Shown here: positions 26,686 to 38,433 of the stretch, piece by piece
Layout: every line of letters begins with the position of its first letter
Numbering within the stretch: the stretch's first letter is position 1
Assembly (NCBI RefSeq): GCF_020184175.1
Contig: NC_065531.1
Location: forward strand, 49,993,213-50,057,212
Reading direction: 5' to 3'
From: Aphis gossypii
Lineage: Eukaryota; Arthropoda; Insecta; Hemiptera; Aphididae
Length of the DNA: 64,000 bases
Program-made: the position numbers and the translations under genes
The notes under the pieces: model-generated
Told to the model about the DNA's origin: nothing
Database searches by the model: none
The model's input: the letters and a program-made list of their open reading frames with translations, nothing else

Positions 26686-26800
26686 CTTAAATACTTGCAA
26701 TTATATATCTGCAATGATCAGCTGATAAAGAAATGTTGGTTTTATGAGTCTTCCTTACATTAAATTGGTACTTTATAAGGGCAGATAACATACAGGAAAA
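26686..26800 (-). other. probable non-coding 5' exon of the small gene
   Basis: Ends in a consensus donor TTAAG|GTAAGT (exon end 26686), about 235 nt upstream of the exon A acceptor. No ATG in a useful frame, so it would be 5' UTR. The upstream limit is not defined; 26800 is nominal. Confidence 0.45.
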
Positions 26801-29800
26801 ATAGAATCGGAAATTAATTTCAATTCATAATTTTTGAATTTTATATTATAAATAAATAATATCTTATATAATACTTGGTGTTTCTATAATAACAATAGGT
26901 AATGTTTTTTTTAAACTATTTAAGTAACTATGAAGTATAGTTTATGGTTACGTTTTAAATTAACACATTTTGTCTTTTATCATACAAAATATTATATAAA
27001 TAGGCCTACATACGTAAATATTCAAGATAATGTTTATTCGTAAAAAGGATAAAAATATATTATTTGACTTCGCGTGTTTCAATAATATTCTAACGTTTAT
27101 CGCTAATACAGTTCAATGCTGAAATGAGACAAATCTCATATCGTCTATAAATCATACAATTCAATCAACCACCGATGAGTTGAGACCTGCAGTCGTGTGT
27201 TGTGGCTGCGTGTCGGACCGAGTTGTCCGCCCTATATTAAATCATACGTATGGTACTCAGCTATATACTGTATTATAATATGCAGTACAAAAGCGGTCTT
27301 GGCCGATTATTGCATTCCGAAGGAGTGCGCGTCGTGGCATGACAATACGCGTTGTAATACATTATATTTAAGTAATATGCATAAAGACTTTCGGGGCTAA
27401 GTGCGCTTTTTGTTTTGGACGCGCACACTCGCCATATTATTCACCTGTCTGCTCGCCGATCGTACCACCCCGTTTCGAGAGGCGTCGAAAACGCGCGAAG
27501 AATGTGGTGCAACCACGCTTCGGCCCTCTTAACCGGGGGGGGGGGATCATTTTCCGCACCGTCGCGGTCGTCCGTTTTGCGCACAACATGCGGCGGCTCG
27601 TTCTTTGTCGTCATTATTATTATTATTTGTAAACGATACACCATACACCTATTATAATACATATAATATTATATAGATCGAAAACGCCGACGACGCGTAT
27701 ATTATATTTTATTATGTTGCGGTGTATACATGGGTATTGCGGTACGAGTATTTAATGGTACCTTTTTGTCGGCGACGGCGGTGGAAGATGCGCCGACAAC
27801 GATTATAATAATATACGAACCGACACACACACATCATACGCGAGCGCGGGGCGATAATACGTTTCCAGAGAGAGCCTTTTGTCGCGGGCGGGTGTTGTGT
27901 ATATGCTATATTATATATTCGTTGTGTGTATTATTATTATTATTTTTTTTTTTTAATACGGCCCTTTCCATCGCCCCCCCTTCTTACCATTCACAGACGC
28001 GTATTATACATGTATTTACAGTCGCACACCGTCGTCGTCGGTAATCCTTCTGTGTGCGATCGCTACTCTTTTATTTTTCTCCGGGGCGCAACAATATACA
28101 TATACACGTGTAGTATATGTGTGTTACAACGTCGTCGTGAGTACGTATATAGTATACACCACTGTGTGCGAGTATAATGTGTATATTATGTATATAATAT
28201 TGTGTATCGGCCCCCGAGCGGCATCCTTTGGTCTCGGCGACTAATGCGTCGCGTAACCCTCCGCCACCACCTCTGCAGAGTTTGGCGTTGTTTTTTTTTT
28301 CTACCCGTCTCGATGACTCGATACAATATATAATAATATAATAATATTCTCCGCGGCTGTGTACAATAATATATTATTATTATTATTATTTTTATTAGGC
28401 TTACGCGCGTTTCGATTTTAAATCTCTCGTGAAATTCAACACGTATATTACCTATATACCTGTACCGCGGCGGGCGTGTGTTGTATGTATATAATATGCT
28501 CCACGAACGTATGTAGACATACTTGTCCGCCCACCCCGTCTGATGTGCGTAAACATGTTTATAGATTAAACCGTTCGCCGCACGCAATAATGGTATACAT
28601 ATTATTATTATTATTACATATAGGTAGTAATATTTACATTTTACAAAATAAAGGCCTGTTTATAAGACGCCGCCTTGGGTTAGAATTTTCCGAACAGTAG
28701 TCAGTCATCATAATATGTCATTATATTATTATATACTATACAAGTCTCAAATCTCAATAATTATTACTGTAATATTTATTTAGTATATACTGTTGTACGT
28801 AATAATCTAATATTTAAACATTATACGATTGTTCTACAGTCACAATGTATGTTAAAGTGCTTAAATGAGAATATTATACAACATTAAAACTCGTGTTAAA
28901 TAAAACTCAATTTTCCTTATCGTAAAAAACCTAAAGGGCCACTAGGGGCAGCGAAGATTAATGATTTAGATAAAATCGTGTCTACCGATATTCTTCAAAT
29001 GAGCTACCTACTTAAAGTATTTTGAATAAGTAAGAGACTTTGGTTAAATAATAATAAGTTAAATGTAAAAATTAAACAAAATAAAAGTGTATTTTATTGT
29101 CAAATAAATGTTTCTTAGTACTTGTTTTGCATGTTACTAATTACTATATTAGTAACTAAAAGTTGATGTTACATTGTGATAAACATTATTAATTTATTAA
29201 ATTAATTAGATTTCACATCTTAAAAACAATTAGAGCTAAGTAAAATAAAGTTATGTTAAAATAAACTTCTCATTTAAATTAAAATTTTTTAACTCGTTCA
29301 TGTCTAACCTTATGGATGTTGACTGCCACAACTCGACTATAGAAACTGATATTTTTAAAAATGCAAAATTTATTCTAATTTTATTAAAGTATTAATATTT
29401 AACCACGTAAATCGTGTGTGTGTGTGTTTAGTTAGGACATTAATAAAGATGATAGCATCAGTATTTTAATTAAGTAATGTACTTCGCATTAATATAAAAT
29501 AATTTAATGCGAAAGCGTAGTACATAATATATATTTTAAAAGTTTTCTAAAAACAAGATAAGTCGTTACTGATCTATTTTAGCACTTTATAACTGTTAAT
29601 ATATCGTCAGTTAATAACGAGTAGGGTACTTAGAGTTAAAAAAGGCAGTTTAATTCTTCATGTGATTGAATTCAAAGTTCACGTGGTCGATAAACTATTA
29701 ATTATCGAGTTTTTCAATAATCTAAGCATTGAATCGCTGTTGGAAGAAATTTACCATTTATGATTATAATATTTTGTCCACACAGTTATTTAAATTATTT

Positions 29801-30168
29801 AAAATGAAATTTTATTCACTGAAAAATGTTATCCATACCCAGATTGATTTGTTTTTTTTGTTAATGAATTTATTTTTTCCTATTGATGTTTTAGACCGAA
29901 AAATATGTTATATATTATTACACCATAATGTAAATTTTCTATCAAATTCGGGATGACCAATTATTTGTATGTCTTAAATTATATATATTATCATCATACG
30001 TTAAAAATTTTATAATATAGAAGCATTGTGTACACTGTACACTATTTTAGAATTAAATAACTGTTTTGATCAGGTAGCCTGTTAGTAGTCAGTTGTAAGC
30101 AATCATTGTATGTTATAATACTACAGATATTTATTTAATTGCGTATTGTATATTTCATCTTCAAACAG
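26801..30168. other. intergenic DNA with large CpG-rich island at 27180-28570
   Basis: The largest GC-rich island, with overlapping low-complexity frames on both strands and TTA/ATT repeats. A consensus-like donor CGTC|GTGAGT lies near 28136. A 31-codon ORF near 29300 looks protein-like but stands alone. Confidence 0.55.
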
Positions 30169-30335
30169 TGTATAATTCGTACGACAGACGCCAAGAAAAT
30201 ACGAATAGTAGTAGCGAGAGCATCAACAGAAGGGGGTGCGAAGAAACGTTAGGGGTTGGCGTCGTCAGTAGTGGTGGCGTCGGTGATGACGGAAGGAGGA
30301 GAGATTCATTAAAAACGGAGTTCGTCTATGTATGA
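30169..30335 (+). CDS. candidate 3'-terminal coding exon
   Basis: After CATCTTCAAACAG the frame reads YNSYDRRQENTNSSSESINR, then a Gly-rich part and DSLKTEFVYV before TGA. No stop over 54 codons and no ATG, so it needs an upstream exon. Purine-rich composition could create such a frame by chance. The C-terminal VYV would fit a class II PDZ ligand if real. Confidence 0.22.
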
Positions 30336-31996
30336 TGCGTATACTATACAGGGCGAGCGACATTTTCACGGTGACTGAACCTGGGCCCCTCGGAGCTGAA
30401 ATAATACATCAGGGCGATGTCCTCGCAATGTGACAAACGCACACAGTTTGGAATTGTGTTTATTGCGAAACTGACATAAAAGCAATGGTATGGTGGAAGG
30501 GAACGGGTGACGTTGGACGGAGGAACGGTATGTTTTTATTTTTTATTTCTTCGATAAAAGAAAATCTTTCTGTTTTTAATACTCGAATCGAGTTGAACAC
30601 ACACATGCGCGTGAAACAATCGCACAAAGCGACACGCTCGTCAACTTTGCATACAAACAAAACTTTTGAATTAAAAAACTCCCCAAGTGAAAACGTTTTA
30701 CATTTATGATGTTTCTTTTATAAATACCAAATTATGTTTCAGAAAATAATTAAATTTTAAGATGGAAATATTAATGATGGTATTGCATTTATAATACATA
30801 TACATTTTAATTGTGGAAGGGAGGATTAAAAGCGTTGACAATAGATTTACAATACATTTCTAAACACAATGTTATATAGATTTGAATTTAGATATTTGAA
30901 TTTTAGCCATTTAACCTTGAAATTATTAAATTTTGAAACTTATTATTATAGTGTATTCATGAACACTACAAAATACAAAGTTTTTGATATCTTTTTTAAA
31001 TAAAAAAGTAGCTATAACTATTTTCTATAATTACATAATAAAGCATTTTGATGTTTGATTGAACATTGCATTACAGTTCCATAAAATTGTTTACTTAATT
31101 TCAAAAATAGTATTTGAAATGTACTGCATACTCGTTTTAAATTATTTTTAACGTTATTAAAGAAAAAGTAAAATCACAAAAAATAATTATTTTATCTATA
31201 GAAAAAATGGATTTTTATTTTTGTTTACAATACCCATGAATATTGTTGAATTGAAAACAATTCGCTGAATCGTAGTGTAAAATACATTGATTCAAATGTT
31301 TGTATTGAAATAAGTAACGTATATTCAAGTGTAATTACTAATTACGTAGGTATTTCATAATATACCTTTATAACCACATAATGAATGATTTTTGAACGTT
31401 TAACGCATTTTCAAACGTTATAATAAATAGGTTATCAATATTGGATACATTCAAATATATATTTTTATGCATTTATATAATATAATATTACATTGATTTT
31501 GTTTATATTATCAGTTTTGTATATGAAATAAAATAAACGAATAACTTTTTAGTACCGTATGATACTCATAGTATTATTTGAAAGTTATACGACGCATGCC
31601 CAATAAAAACAATAAAATACTACTGAGTTGACCTGCTGCGTAGTATTTTTGCGGTAGTGGTTCAATACATCTATATAAAAATTCGGCGCAGCGGGCGGTG
31701 GCGCTCGAACTTAACCCCTTTTGGCGAGAACAAAGAGTGAAGAAAATACAGTAATAAAAAACAATACACATGTACAGTATAATAACGCGAAAATGGATAT
31801 CAGTCTATTGCACCCAATACAGGGTGTTTTAGTCAAAGACGTATTTAGAATTTAAAAATTACGATTACTACTCCTTACATACTTTTGTTAATTCTTGACC
31901 AAAATTAACAACTAATGTGGTGCATTTAAATATTATAGTATAATTAAATAAAAAACACGAATTTAAGAAATATCGTATACTTATAAAATATATATG
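30336..31996. other. intergenic DNA
   Basis: A GC-rich edge to about 30460, then AT-rich DNA. A patch at 31665-31735 with TATATAAAA upstream of a GC-rich segment could be a core promoter, but nothing downstream supports it. Confidence 0.5.
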
Positions 31997-32067
31997 TCGT
32001 AGACATTAGTCAAATCAGGCATTTTACTAAATGCCTAGTCATTTTTTTAAATGACCTATGCCTACGA
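31997..32067. repeat. nested palindrome/foldback element
   Basis: Outer arms TCGTAGACATTAGTCA (31997-32012) and TGACCTATGCCTACGA (32052-32067) pair at 13 of 16 positions. Between them are two perfect hairpins: AGGCATTT/AAATGCCT (32017-32024, 32029-32036) and GTCATTT/AAATGAC (32038-32044, 32049-32055). It could form a cruciform or clover-like fold. A foldback MITE or a structured RNA locus are both possible. Confidence 0.6.
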
Positions 32068-34338
32068 TGTATATATAATATTCTAGTGAAAATTCATTAT
32101 ATTGTAATATAATAATGTGAACTATGGTCTATATTTTTTATAATTTGAAAACTAATGACATATTTTACCTGTATTATATTATATCGCTGCACTAAGAACG
32201 CCAAAGCGAATACAATATAATTATACAGAAGTTATATTTTCCAAAAATTCTGTATCAAAATTTATCGCCTCGAATTGATATACTGATGTCTGCTGCTGTG
32301 CCGGGGTTGATCCGGCGAGACTTCACCCTGTAGAAATATATACGTATATGTGTACGAGCAGTATTATCGACGAGGACTCGATCACGTCCGGCGCGGCAGC
32401 ACGTCGTGAGAATTTGGGCAACGCGTCCTTTGGGCGGCAAGAACGTCGGGGCTACACGCAGCACGTCGAAATAATAATGATGTCGTCGTACATAATATAT
32501 ACATATTATTGTTATACACGCGCAATAATAATAATATGAATATATGATATATTATTATTATACGTCGGGCGATAACTACGTGGCGGCCAAAGACCGCGTA
32601 TTCCCGACGGGTAGCGGCGGCGACGGCTCTAATATATGATGTACGACTATAAACGACGTCGACGGCAAAAAAGTAAAACCCTTCCGATAATATACCGTAT
32701 ATACATATACATATTGTAACGCGTTGCAGTGACCCTTTCTCTCCCTTATACCCTCCACCGTCAAACCACTCGTACAGGGAAAAATCTGAAATACTCGCAC
32801 ACACACACACACATGTACAATATTATGTAATATATATTTACGTTATATTGTTTACGTGTTCTGCGGGAAAGAAAGCACACGCGAGTGTGTGTGTCGTGTT
32901 GCTCAGTCATCGTCATCCCCGATCCCCTCGTCGTCATTACGGTCTCCTACGATGTACACAAAATATTATATCGTATATGATATGTTGTTATTATTATTAT
33001 TATCGTCGTCGTCGTCGTTGTTATAAATCGTGTAACGATAATATTATTAGCCCTTGACAATATATATATATACTCACTCCCTTTCATTGCAGTTAGACAC
33101 TTATATGTGTACAGCATACCGTGCGGACCATTATTATATTTTGTCGTCGATACGGGACAAAGTGAATTTGTGTTACGGTGTATGTGTGTATGTTTGTGAG
33201 CAAACGACACTAATGAGCCATTGAACCCTTTCTCGACAATGGATTAGTCGGGGGAATAGTGTGGTGATAGGAAATAGGGATGATGTGTTGAAGGCTACGT
33301 GATGACACATTTGTACCTGACCGGAAAGTTCACACTGCAGATAATTATTATTTTCATTTTTTATATCTGATAAAGATGAGTAAAGTTATGTTAAAAGTTG
33401 TTACTTGTGCAATGTGCAGTGCTAAGACTCAAATCTCAAAATCTCAAACTTTTTTTTGTGTATGGCCTATATAATTAAGTATTATCATGAACATTACTTT
33501 CAAAAAAAGTGTTTTTTTTTTTAAATAATATACTTAAGTGAAGATTTTAGTTAGGTCAGTCAATTATAATAAAATATATTATATAGTAGATTCTCAGAAC
33601 CTCGAACTTTGGAACATGAAATTATATATCTCAAAATCTTGAATAAATACAATTCTCCTTTAAATAACAATAACGCTTAACGTTTAAATAACCTTGTTGA
33701 TATCTTTAATTATTTTATCCAAATTTAGTATATACAATAAAGCTACGAGAAAACCAATATATATCATATTCTAAAAATACCTTACCACCGCGATTATTTT
33801 TTACTTATGAATTGAATTGTAGAACCCAACCATTATAGTTGATTATCAGTAGCTGGAATCTTAATATTAAAGGCAATGGAAATATAGGACATTTATTTAA
33901 ACTATTTAGTAGCTTAAAAAAATAATCGAGAACAATGTATTAAATAAACCAATACAATTAATCTTACATTAATTCTTTACAAGTGATAACATGTACCTAT
34001 ATAAGTATATAAAATATGTAAATTTGAATTTTTTTAAAAAAATTTTTTAATATAAACTAATTTTATATTTAAAAATAAATAAATACAAATATATACATTT
34101 TTAAGATTTTGACGACTCAAAATTTTTAGTAAGTAGAATTTGTTAGGTTTTCCTCGTGCACGTTGATTTACCGATAGAATCGACCAGTACGCTTCATACC
34201 TACTCATTTCTGTCCTATAACTTATAAAGTTTAGGGATAAAATAACTCTCTTACTTCCGATTTAAACCGAAACGATTAAAAAAATAAAAATACAATTTAG
34301 GTATATTTAAAAGTCGTATCTGTACTTTGTTTTACTTT
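32068..34338. other. intergenic DNA with CpG-rich island at 32250-33320
   Basis: Island of mixed CG-rich and A/T trinucleotide repeats. The longest frame (142 codons, minus strand, 32382-32810) is of mixed low complexity and considered spurious. The remainder is AT-rich. Confidence 0.55.
32986..33018. repeat. compound (TTA)n(TCG)n trinucleotide repeat
   Basis: Tandem ATT units run directly into five TCG units inside the 32-33 kb GC-rich island. An open frame through it is low complexity and not considered coding. Confidence 0.85.
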
Positions 34339-34375
34339 GGGGTGTTTGCTTGGCGATTCACCAAGCATGCACCCC
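34339..34375. repeat. 15-bp-stem hairpin
   Basis: GGGGTGTTTGCTTGG (34339-34353), a 7-nt loop, then CCAAGCATGCACCCC (34361-34375). The arms match at 13 of 15 positions, with two adjacent changes in mid-stem. It is GC-rich within AT-rich DNA. No gene is adjacent; it may be a tiny MITE remnant or a transcribed stem-loop. Confidence 0.6.
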
Positions 34376-35908
34376 TTTTCTTTAATAATAATGGTGTTTT
34401 TCATTATATTCATATGTTCTTTCAAATATTTGAAATATTTATACCATTGAAGAAGTGGAGATACAAATGTACAAACTTTTGTTTTTAAATGAAAACCTCC
34501 TATTTTTACTTTAAATTTATCAGCAGATATATATTTTTTAAATGTTTATATGTATTTTAAGCAAAACATGAATGAATAATTTCTTACTTGCTATATTAAA
34601 ATAAGAAAAAATACGAATAAAAAAAAATCCCCGCTTTAAGTAAATAACGCGGTTTGTATAGAACTAGAGAGTTCTTATAATATAATATTATATATACAGT
34701 AGTGAAATCGAACACTTTAAGCTTCAGCGTGGTTTGTAGATATTGTTGTGCACAACAAACAATATACATATAATCGGTCTCGGGTTTACACGGCACTCAC
34801 GTTTTAATAAATTTCTGAAAATACGAATACACGACCGTTTCGCGTGTACAAACAACAACGCAAAACATTTTCGACAACGAGACGAGGGTAGGTCAGTCAC
34901 CGGTCAAATCCCATTAAAATATCATTATCATTATTATGATTATACCCGTTGACGAGGAGTGAGAAACATCGCAGTTTTCACTGCTTCAGTGCTTCAACAG
35001 AGAATTTAATACCATACACTATGAATATACCTAAGTATAATATTTCTACTATGGTATTATATAGTTATAAATTATAATTATTATAAGCTATAACATTCGT
35101 TTTTAAATTTTTAACAAATATCACTGCGATACTATAATATTATATGTGCACCTACCGGCTGTTATTATTTATTAATTATTATTAATGTTTGAAGTTAGGG
35201 AACTGAGCGTAATAAATGCTATTGTTATACATTTAAATTTTATATTTAGGTTTTATTTGGTATACTAGTATACGTACTCGAAAAATCATACAAAGTTAAT
35301 TTTAATTTAATGAAACCACAAAGGAAGCAACGAATTTAAAAACTCGATAATTTTAATCAGAAAAATCGTTTATAGAATTAATTGTTTTACGGTAGGAAAA
35401 TTCACGATAAAACTATAAAAGTACACAAAGTATGTGTTTCGTCCCACGTGCCTATTATATTAAATATCCGTACGAATGACTTGTTTTACTAATGAATACT
35501 GTGCTGCACTGTCTCGTCAGTTTCAGCTGTACGAACATTTTTGTATATAAATAGTTTTTAGAACTTTAATTCGGCGGTTGTTTAGTAAAATAATTTTCCA
35601 AGCAGTGTCCATCATTTATGTGTGTAATTGTTGGTGCGTAGTAAGTAAGAACCCCCAAAAAATATATATAAATATAAAAATATAATACTTGCATTCATAA
35701 TAATTGAAATAGTGGAAAATGTTCGAAAATCCTTATATACGTACCATGCATAATTCAAAAACAATTTCATAGCTAATCCAAGCATTAGGGATACGTGATT
35801 TTTTTACCACTTTTTTAAATATTATATCAATTAACGTAAATGGTGTGTAATATATTATTAATAATTATATATAAATGTGTAAACTGTATAATTCGGACTT
35901 TTCTGCAG
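34376..35908. other. AT-rich intergenic DNA
   Basis: No gene seen; a modest GC-rich patch at 34750-34960. Confidence 0.6.
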
Positions 35909-36034
35909 AAACGACTCTCATTGAAATCTCACTTCGATGCAACCGCACTATTACATTACCTATATTGTATCGTTTATCAGTCTAATGGAATAGCGTACGC
36001 TAAAGATGCGCGTTACGTATGTGTAGCCGTGTAG
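35909..36034 (+). CDS. candidate 3'-terminal coding exon
   Basis: Preceded by a good acceptor (GGACTTTTCTGCAG) and open for 41 codons (KRLSLKSHFDATALLHYLYC, SNGIAYAKDARYVCVAV) to TAG. The frame also extends upstream of the acceptor. No partner exon found and no homology recognised. Confidence 0.2.
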   Translation, partial: KRLSLKSHFDATALLHYLYCIVYQSNGIAYAKDARYVCVAV

Positions 36035-36527
36035 GCATTATAATGGTGTAATACCTTTCGATGTAGAAAAAATCTTCTTTTTTGGATTGACATAAAGGAA
36101 AAGGAAAATAAAAAAAAAACCCATTAGGATCCAACACGATAATACATATTATGTGAGCACCTATATATACATACCACTATCGATAATATAAGCATAATAG
36201 CATATATACACAGCGCGAGTCTCGTTCGCGGATCGAAGCCTGCAATATTATATTAGTATTATGTAGACGCGTAAACCGTTAACGCGCGTTCGTCGGAAAA
36301 AATTCGTCTTAAGCCGAATGCCGTTTTTTTTTTTTTTTTATCTAGTGCCGGCTGTAACGCACGCGTAGAATATAATATAATGTATATAGATACTATACCC
36401 ACGTGGTGTCACGGGTCGCCGTATAATATGGTCTGTCTGTCTCTCTCTCGGCCCATAATATATTATATAGTCGTTTATGGTGATTGAACATTAACGAAAG
36501 ACGCCGTTGTAGCAGTGCGTGTATAAC

Positions 36528-36567
<40 letters not shown>

Positions 36568-37639
36568 GCCATATCGCCCGGTGTCGATAAGGAGCGTGCT
36601 CATCCGAGAGAATCCCCGGCGCTTTTGACAATCGCGCAAAAATAAAGGAGAAAGAAGCGCGTATACGCAGCTGCTTTGGGGGAGAAAGAAAAACCCCCCG
36701 AAAGAAAAATACCCCGTGTGTATACTTATATACGCTCGCATTATCCTATACATACATATCGCGGTTTGTGCCATGCGTACGGTCGGTCTAGTTCGGCGAG
36801 AACTATTATATATACATCGTCGTCGTAAGTATATACCATATACAGTATACACTGCACGGTTTACAACAATATTATATATATGTTGGCGAGTGCTTGTGGA
36901 AATAATATGTACATAACCACCACACGTGAATGCACGAACACGTCTTGCGCGGGATCCGATATGCGGTGGTCTTTGTATTGGACGCTCTTAGCTATACACA
37001 GTATATATCTATGAATAATGTTATTGTACCTATAACTTATACATTATATTTTTATCGACCGAGGAAGACTTCCGAGGGACAAATCGCTATTACGTAAACG
37101 ATAAGTTAGGTTAAAGGTTACGAACATTTGGGGAGGGGGAACATTTAGGGTTACTGTGCAATGACTAAATTAAATAATATATTGAACACACAGGTATCTA
37201 ATAAATACTAATTAAAATTGAACTTATTAATACGAGATTTTTATCTATCTATACACTTATCTAATCTCTAAAGCAATATATTATAATATCATAAAAAATG
37301 ATTATAATATACTATATAATGAGCAACAGTAAATGTACTATTAAAATTTCATTAGGTTAGGTTATGTAACCGTTTAATCGAAATTCAATATAAAACAAGT
37401 TCTCATATTATTATCTCATCAATAACAAATATTAGACCTTTTGCCAATATTTTAATATAACAAACGACTGTAAGTGTGAACATGCGAGTGTAATTATACT
37501 TATAATAATAATTATTTATATCAATATATATTTTGTAGGTTTATATTACCTAAATTTTATCGTGCGAGTGCGTAAATGAAGACAATTATTTTAATAGGCA
37601 TTAGGCATAATATTATAATATGTGTATGTGAGTGCGCCG
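36035..37639. other. intergenic DNA with CpG-rich island at 36180-36990
   Basis: Island with CG-rich segments around an (AT)n run. Short overlapping frames on both strands are not convincing. AT-rich afterwards. Confidence 0.55.
36531..36562. repeat. (AT)n microsatellite
   Basis: Perfect AT repeat of about 32 bp at the edge of a GC-rich island. Confidence 0.95.
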
Positions 37640-38350
37640 TGTGTATAATAATATATTAGTGCGCGTTGGCCGAGTGCGTCGCCGGAAGTTCGCGAGAAGT
37701 CCGGGAAGTCGTCGGCCGCCGGATCTCGACACTGTTCCGCTCCGAGTGCCCCGGCGATTGTCATGTAAATGTAAAAGATATTCCTTTTTTTTCATTATCA
37801 TCTGCCGGATGCAAAATTTCAAAACGCATCCCCTTTAAAAATATACGTAAAAAAAAAAAAAAAAAATAAAAATCCCTTTACAATATATGCGAGAGATACA
37901 TTGTTGCGCGATTTTAATGACCCTACCGCGTAAAGCTCGCCCGCCACGGCCGCCAGGAATGACGTCACGGTTTAATACCCGAGACTTCCGTGGGGTTGGG
38001 GTCGTTCTGGCCTATTGACACCGGTGATTGAGTGTGCGCGCGCGCGCGTCGTCGTTAACAATTTACTGGCGGTTTATTCGGTTGCTGTACAGTGGGGGGT
38101 CAAGTGCACAAGAAGATCGACGAAAAATACGATCATAAATATTGTAAAGTAAACTCTTCTGTTGTTCATCATCGAAAGGGTTACGCGGGGTCGTCGTAAG
38201 CGTCGTAGTACAGTGCAAAAAAAACAAAAACATTATATAATATTATTATTACCGTCGTTATTTAAATTAATTCTCTCCCGTCGCCGCCAAATTCACGCTG
38301 CGGGGCGTCCCAATCGATAGAAGTAGATATTATATAATGTGGGGTTGAAT
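37640..38350 (+). promoter_or_regulatory. CpG-rich candidate promoter with CRE
   Basis: GC/CpG-rich stretch with a perfect cAMP-response element TGACGTCA at 37960-37967, a (GC)n run at 38032-38048 and, downstream, a candidate first coding exon at 38351. No TATA box. This is the most promoter-like of the islands in the gene-poor part. Confidence 0.35.
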
Positions 38351-38433
38351 ATGAAGAAATTTTTTTCAATCGATAATGTCAATAATGTCATTGCCAATGT
38401 CGTGGCTACCGTAGGTGCAGATATTATTATACA
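38351..38433 (+). CDS. candidate first coding exon (MKKFFSIDNV...)
   Basis: ATG with A at -3, 27 codons plus two bases (SIDNVNNVIANVVATVGADI), then CA|GTAAGA. Lies directly after a CpG-rich island. No following exon in matching phase was found; if unspliced it is a 28-codon ORF. Confidence 0.3.

Noticed and set aside
28186..28587. 133-codon minus-strand ORF
   Set aside because: Low-complexity Tyr/Ile/Arg product driven by ATT and CG-rich repeats; no splice or domain support.
31688..31725. tRNA-like segment (GGCGCAGCGGGC then TCGAAC)
   Set aside because: The A-box and B-box-like pieces are too close together and no acceptor stem pairs.
31817..32334. Possible mariner element: TACAGGGTG and CACCCTGTA ends
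   Set aside because: Inverted identity stops after nine bases, with no transposase remnant or longer TIR.
32324..32340. Match to the core of miR-10 (ACCCTGTAGA)
   Set aside because: Only ten bases agree, the rest of the mature sequence differs, and no hairpin is seen.
32382..32810. 142-codon minus-strand ORF
   Set aside because: Lies in a CpG-rich island with trinucleotide repeats. Product is of low complexity (Ile/Leu/Tyr runs), with no domain, and overlapping frames are equally open.
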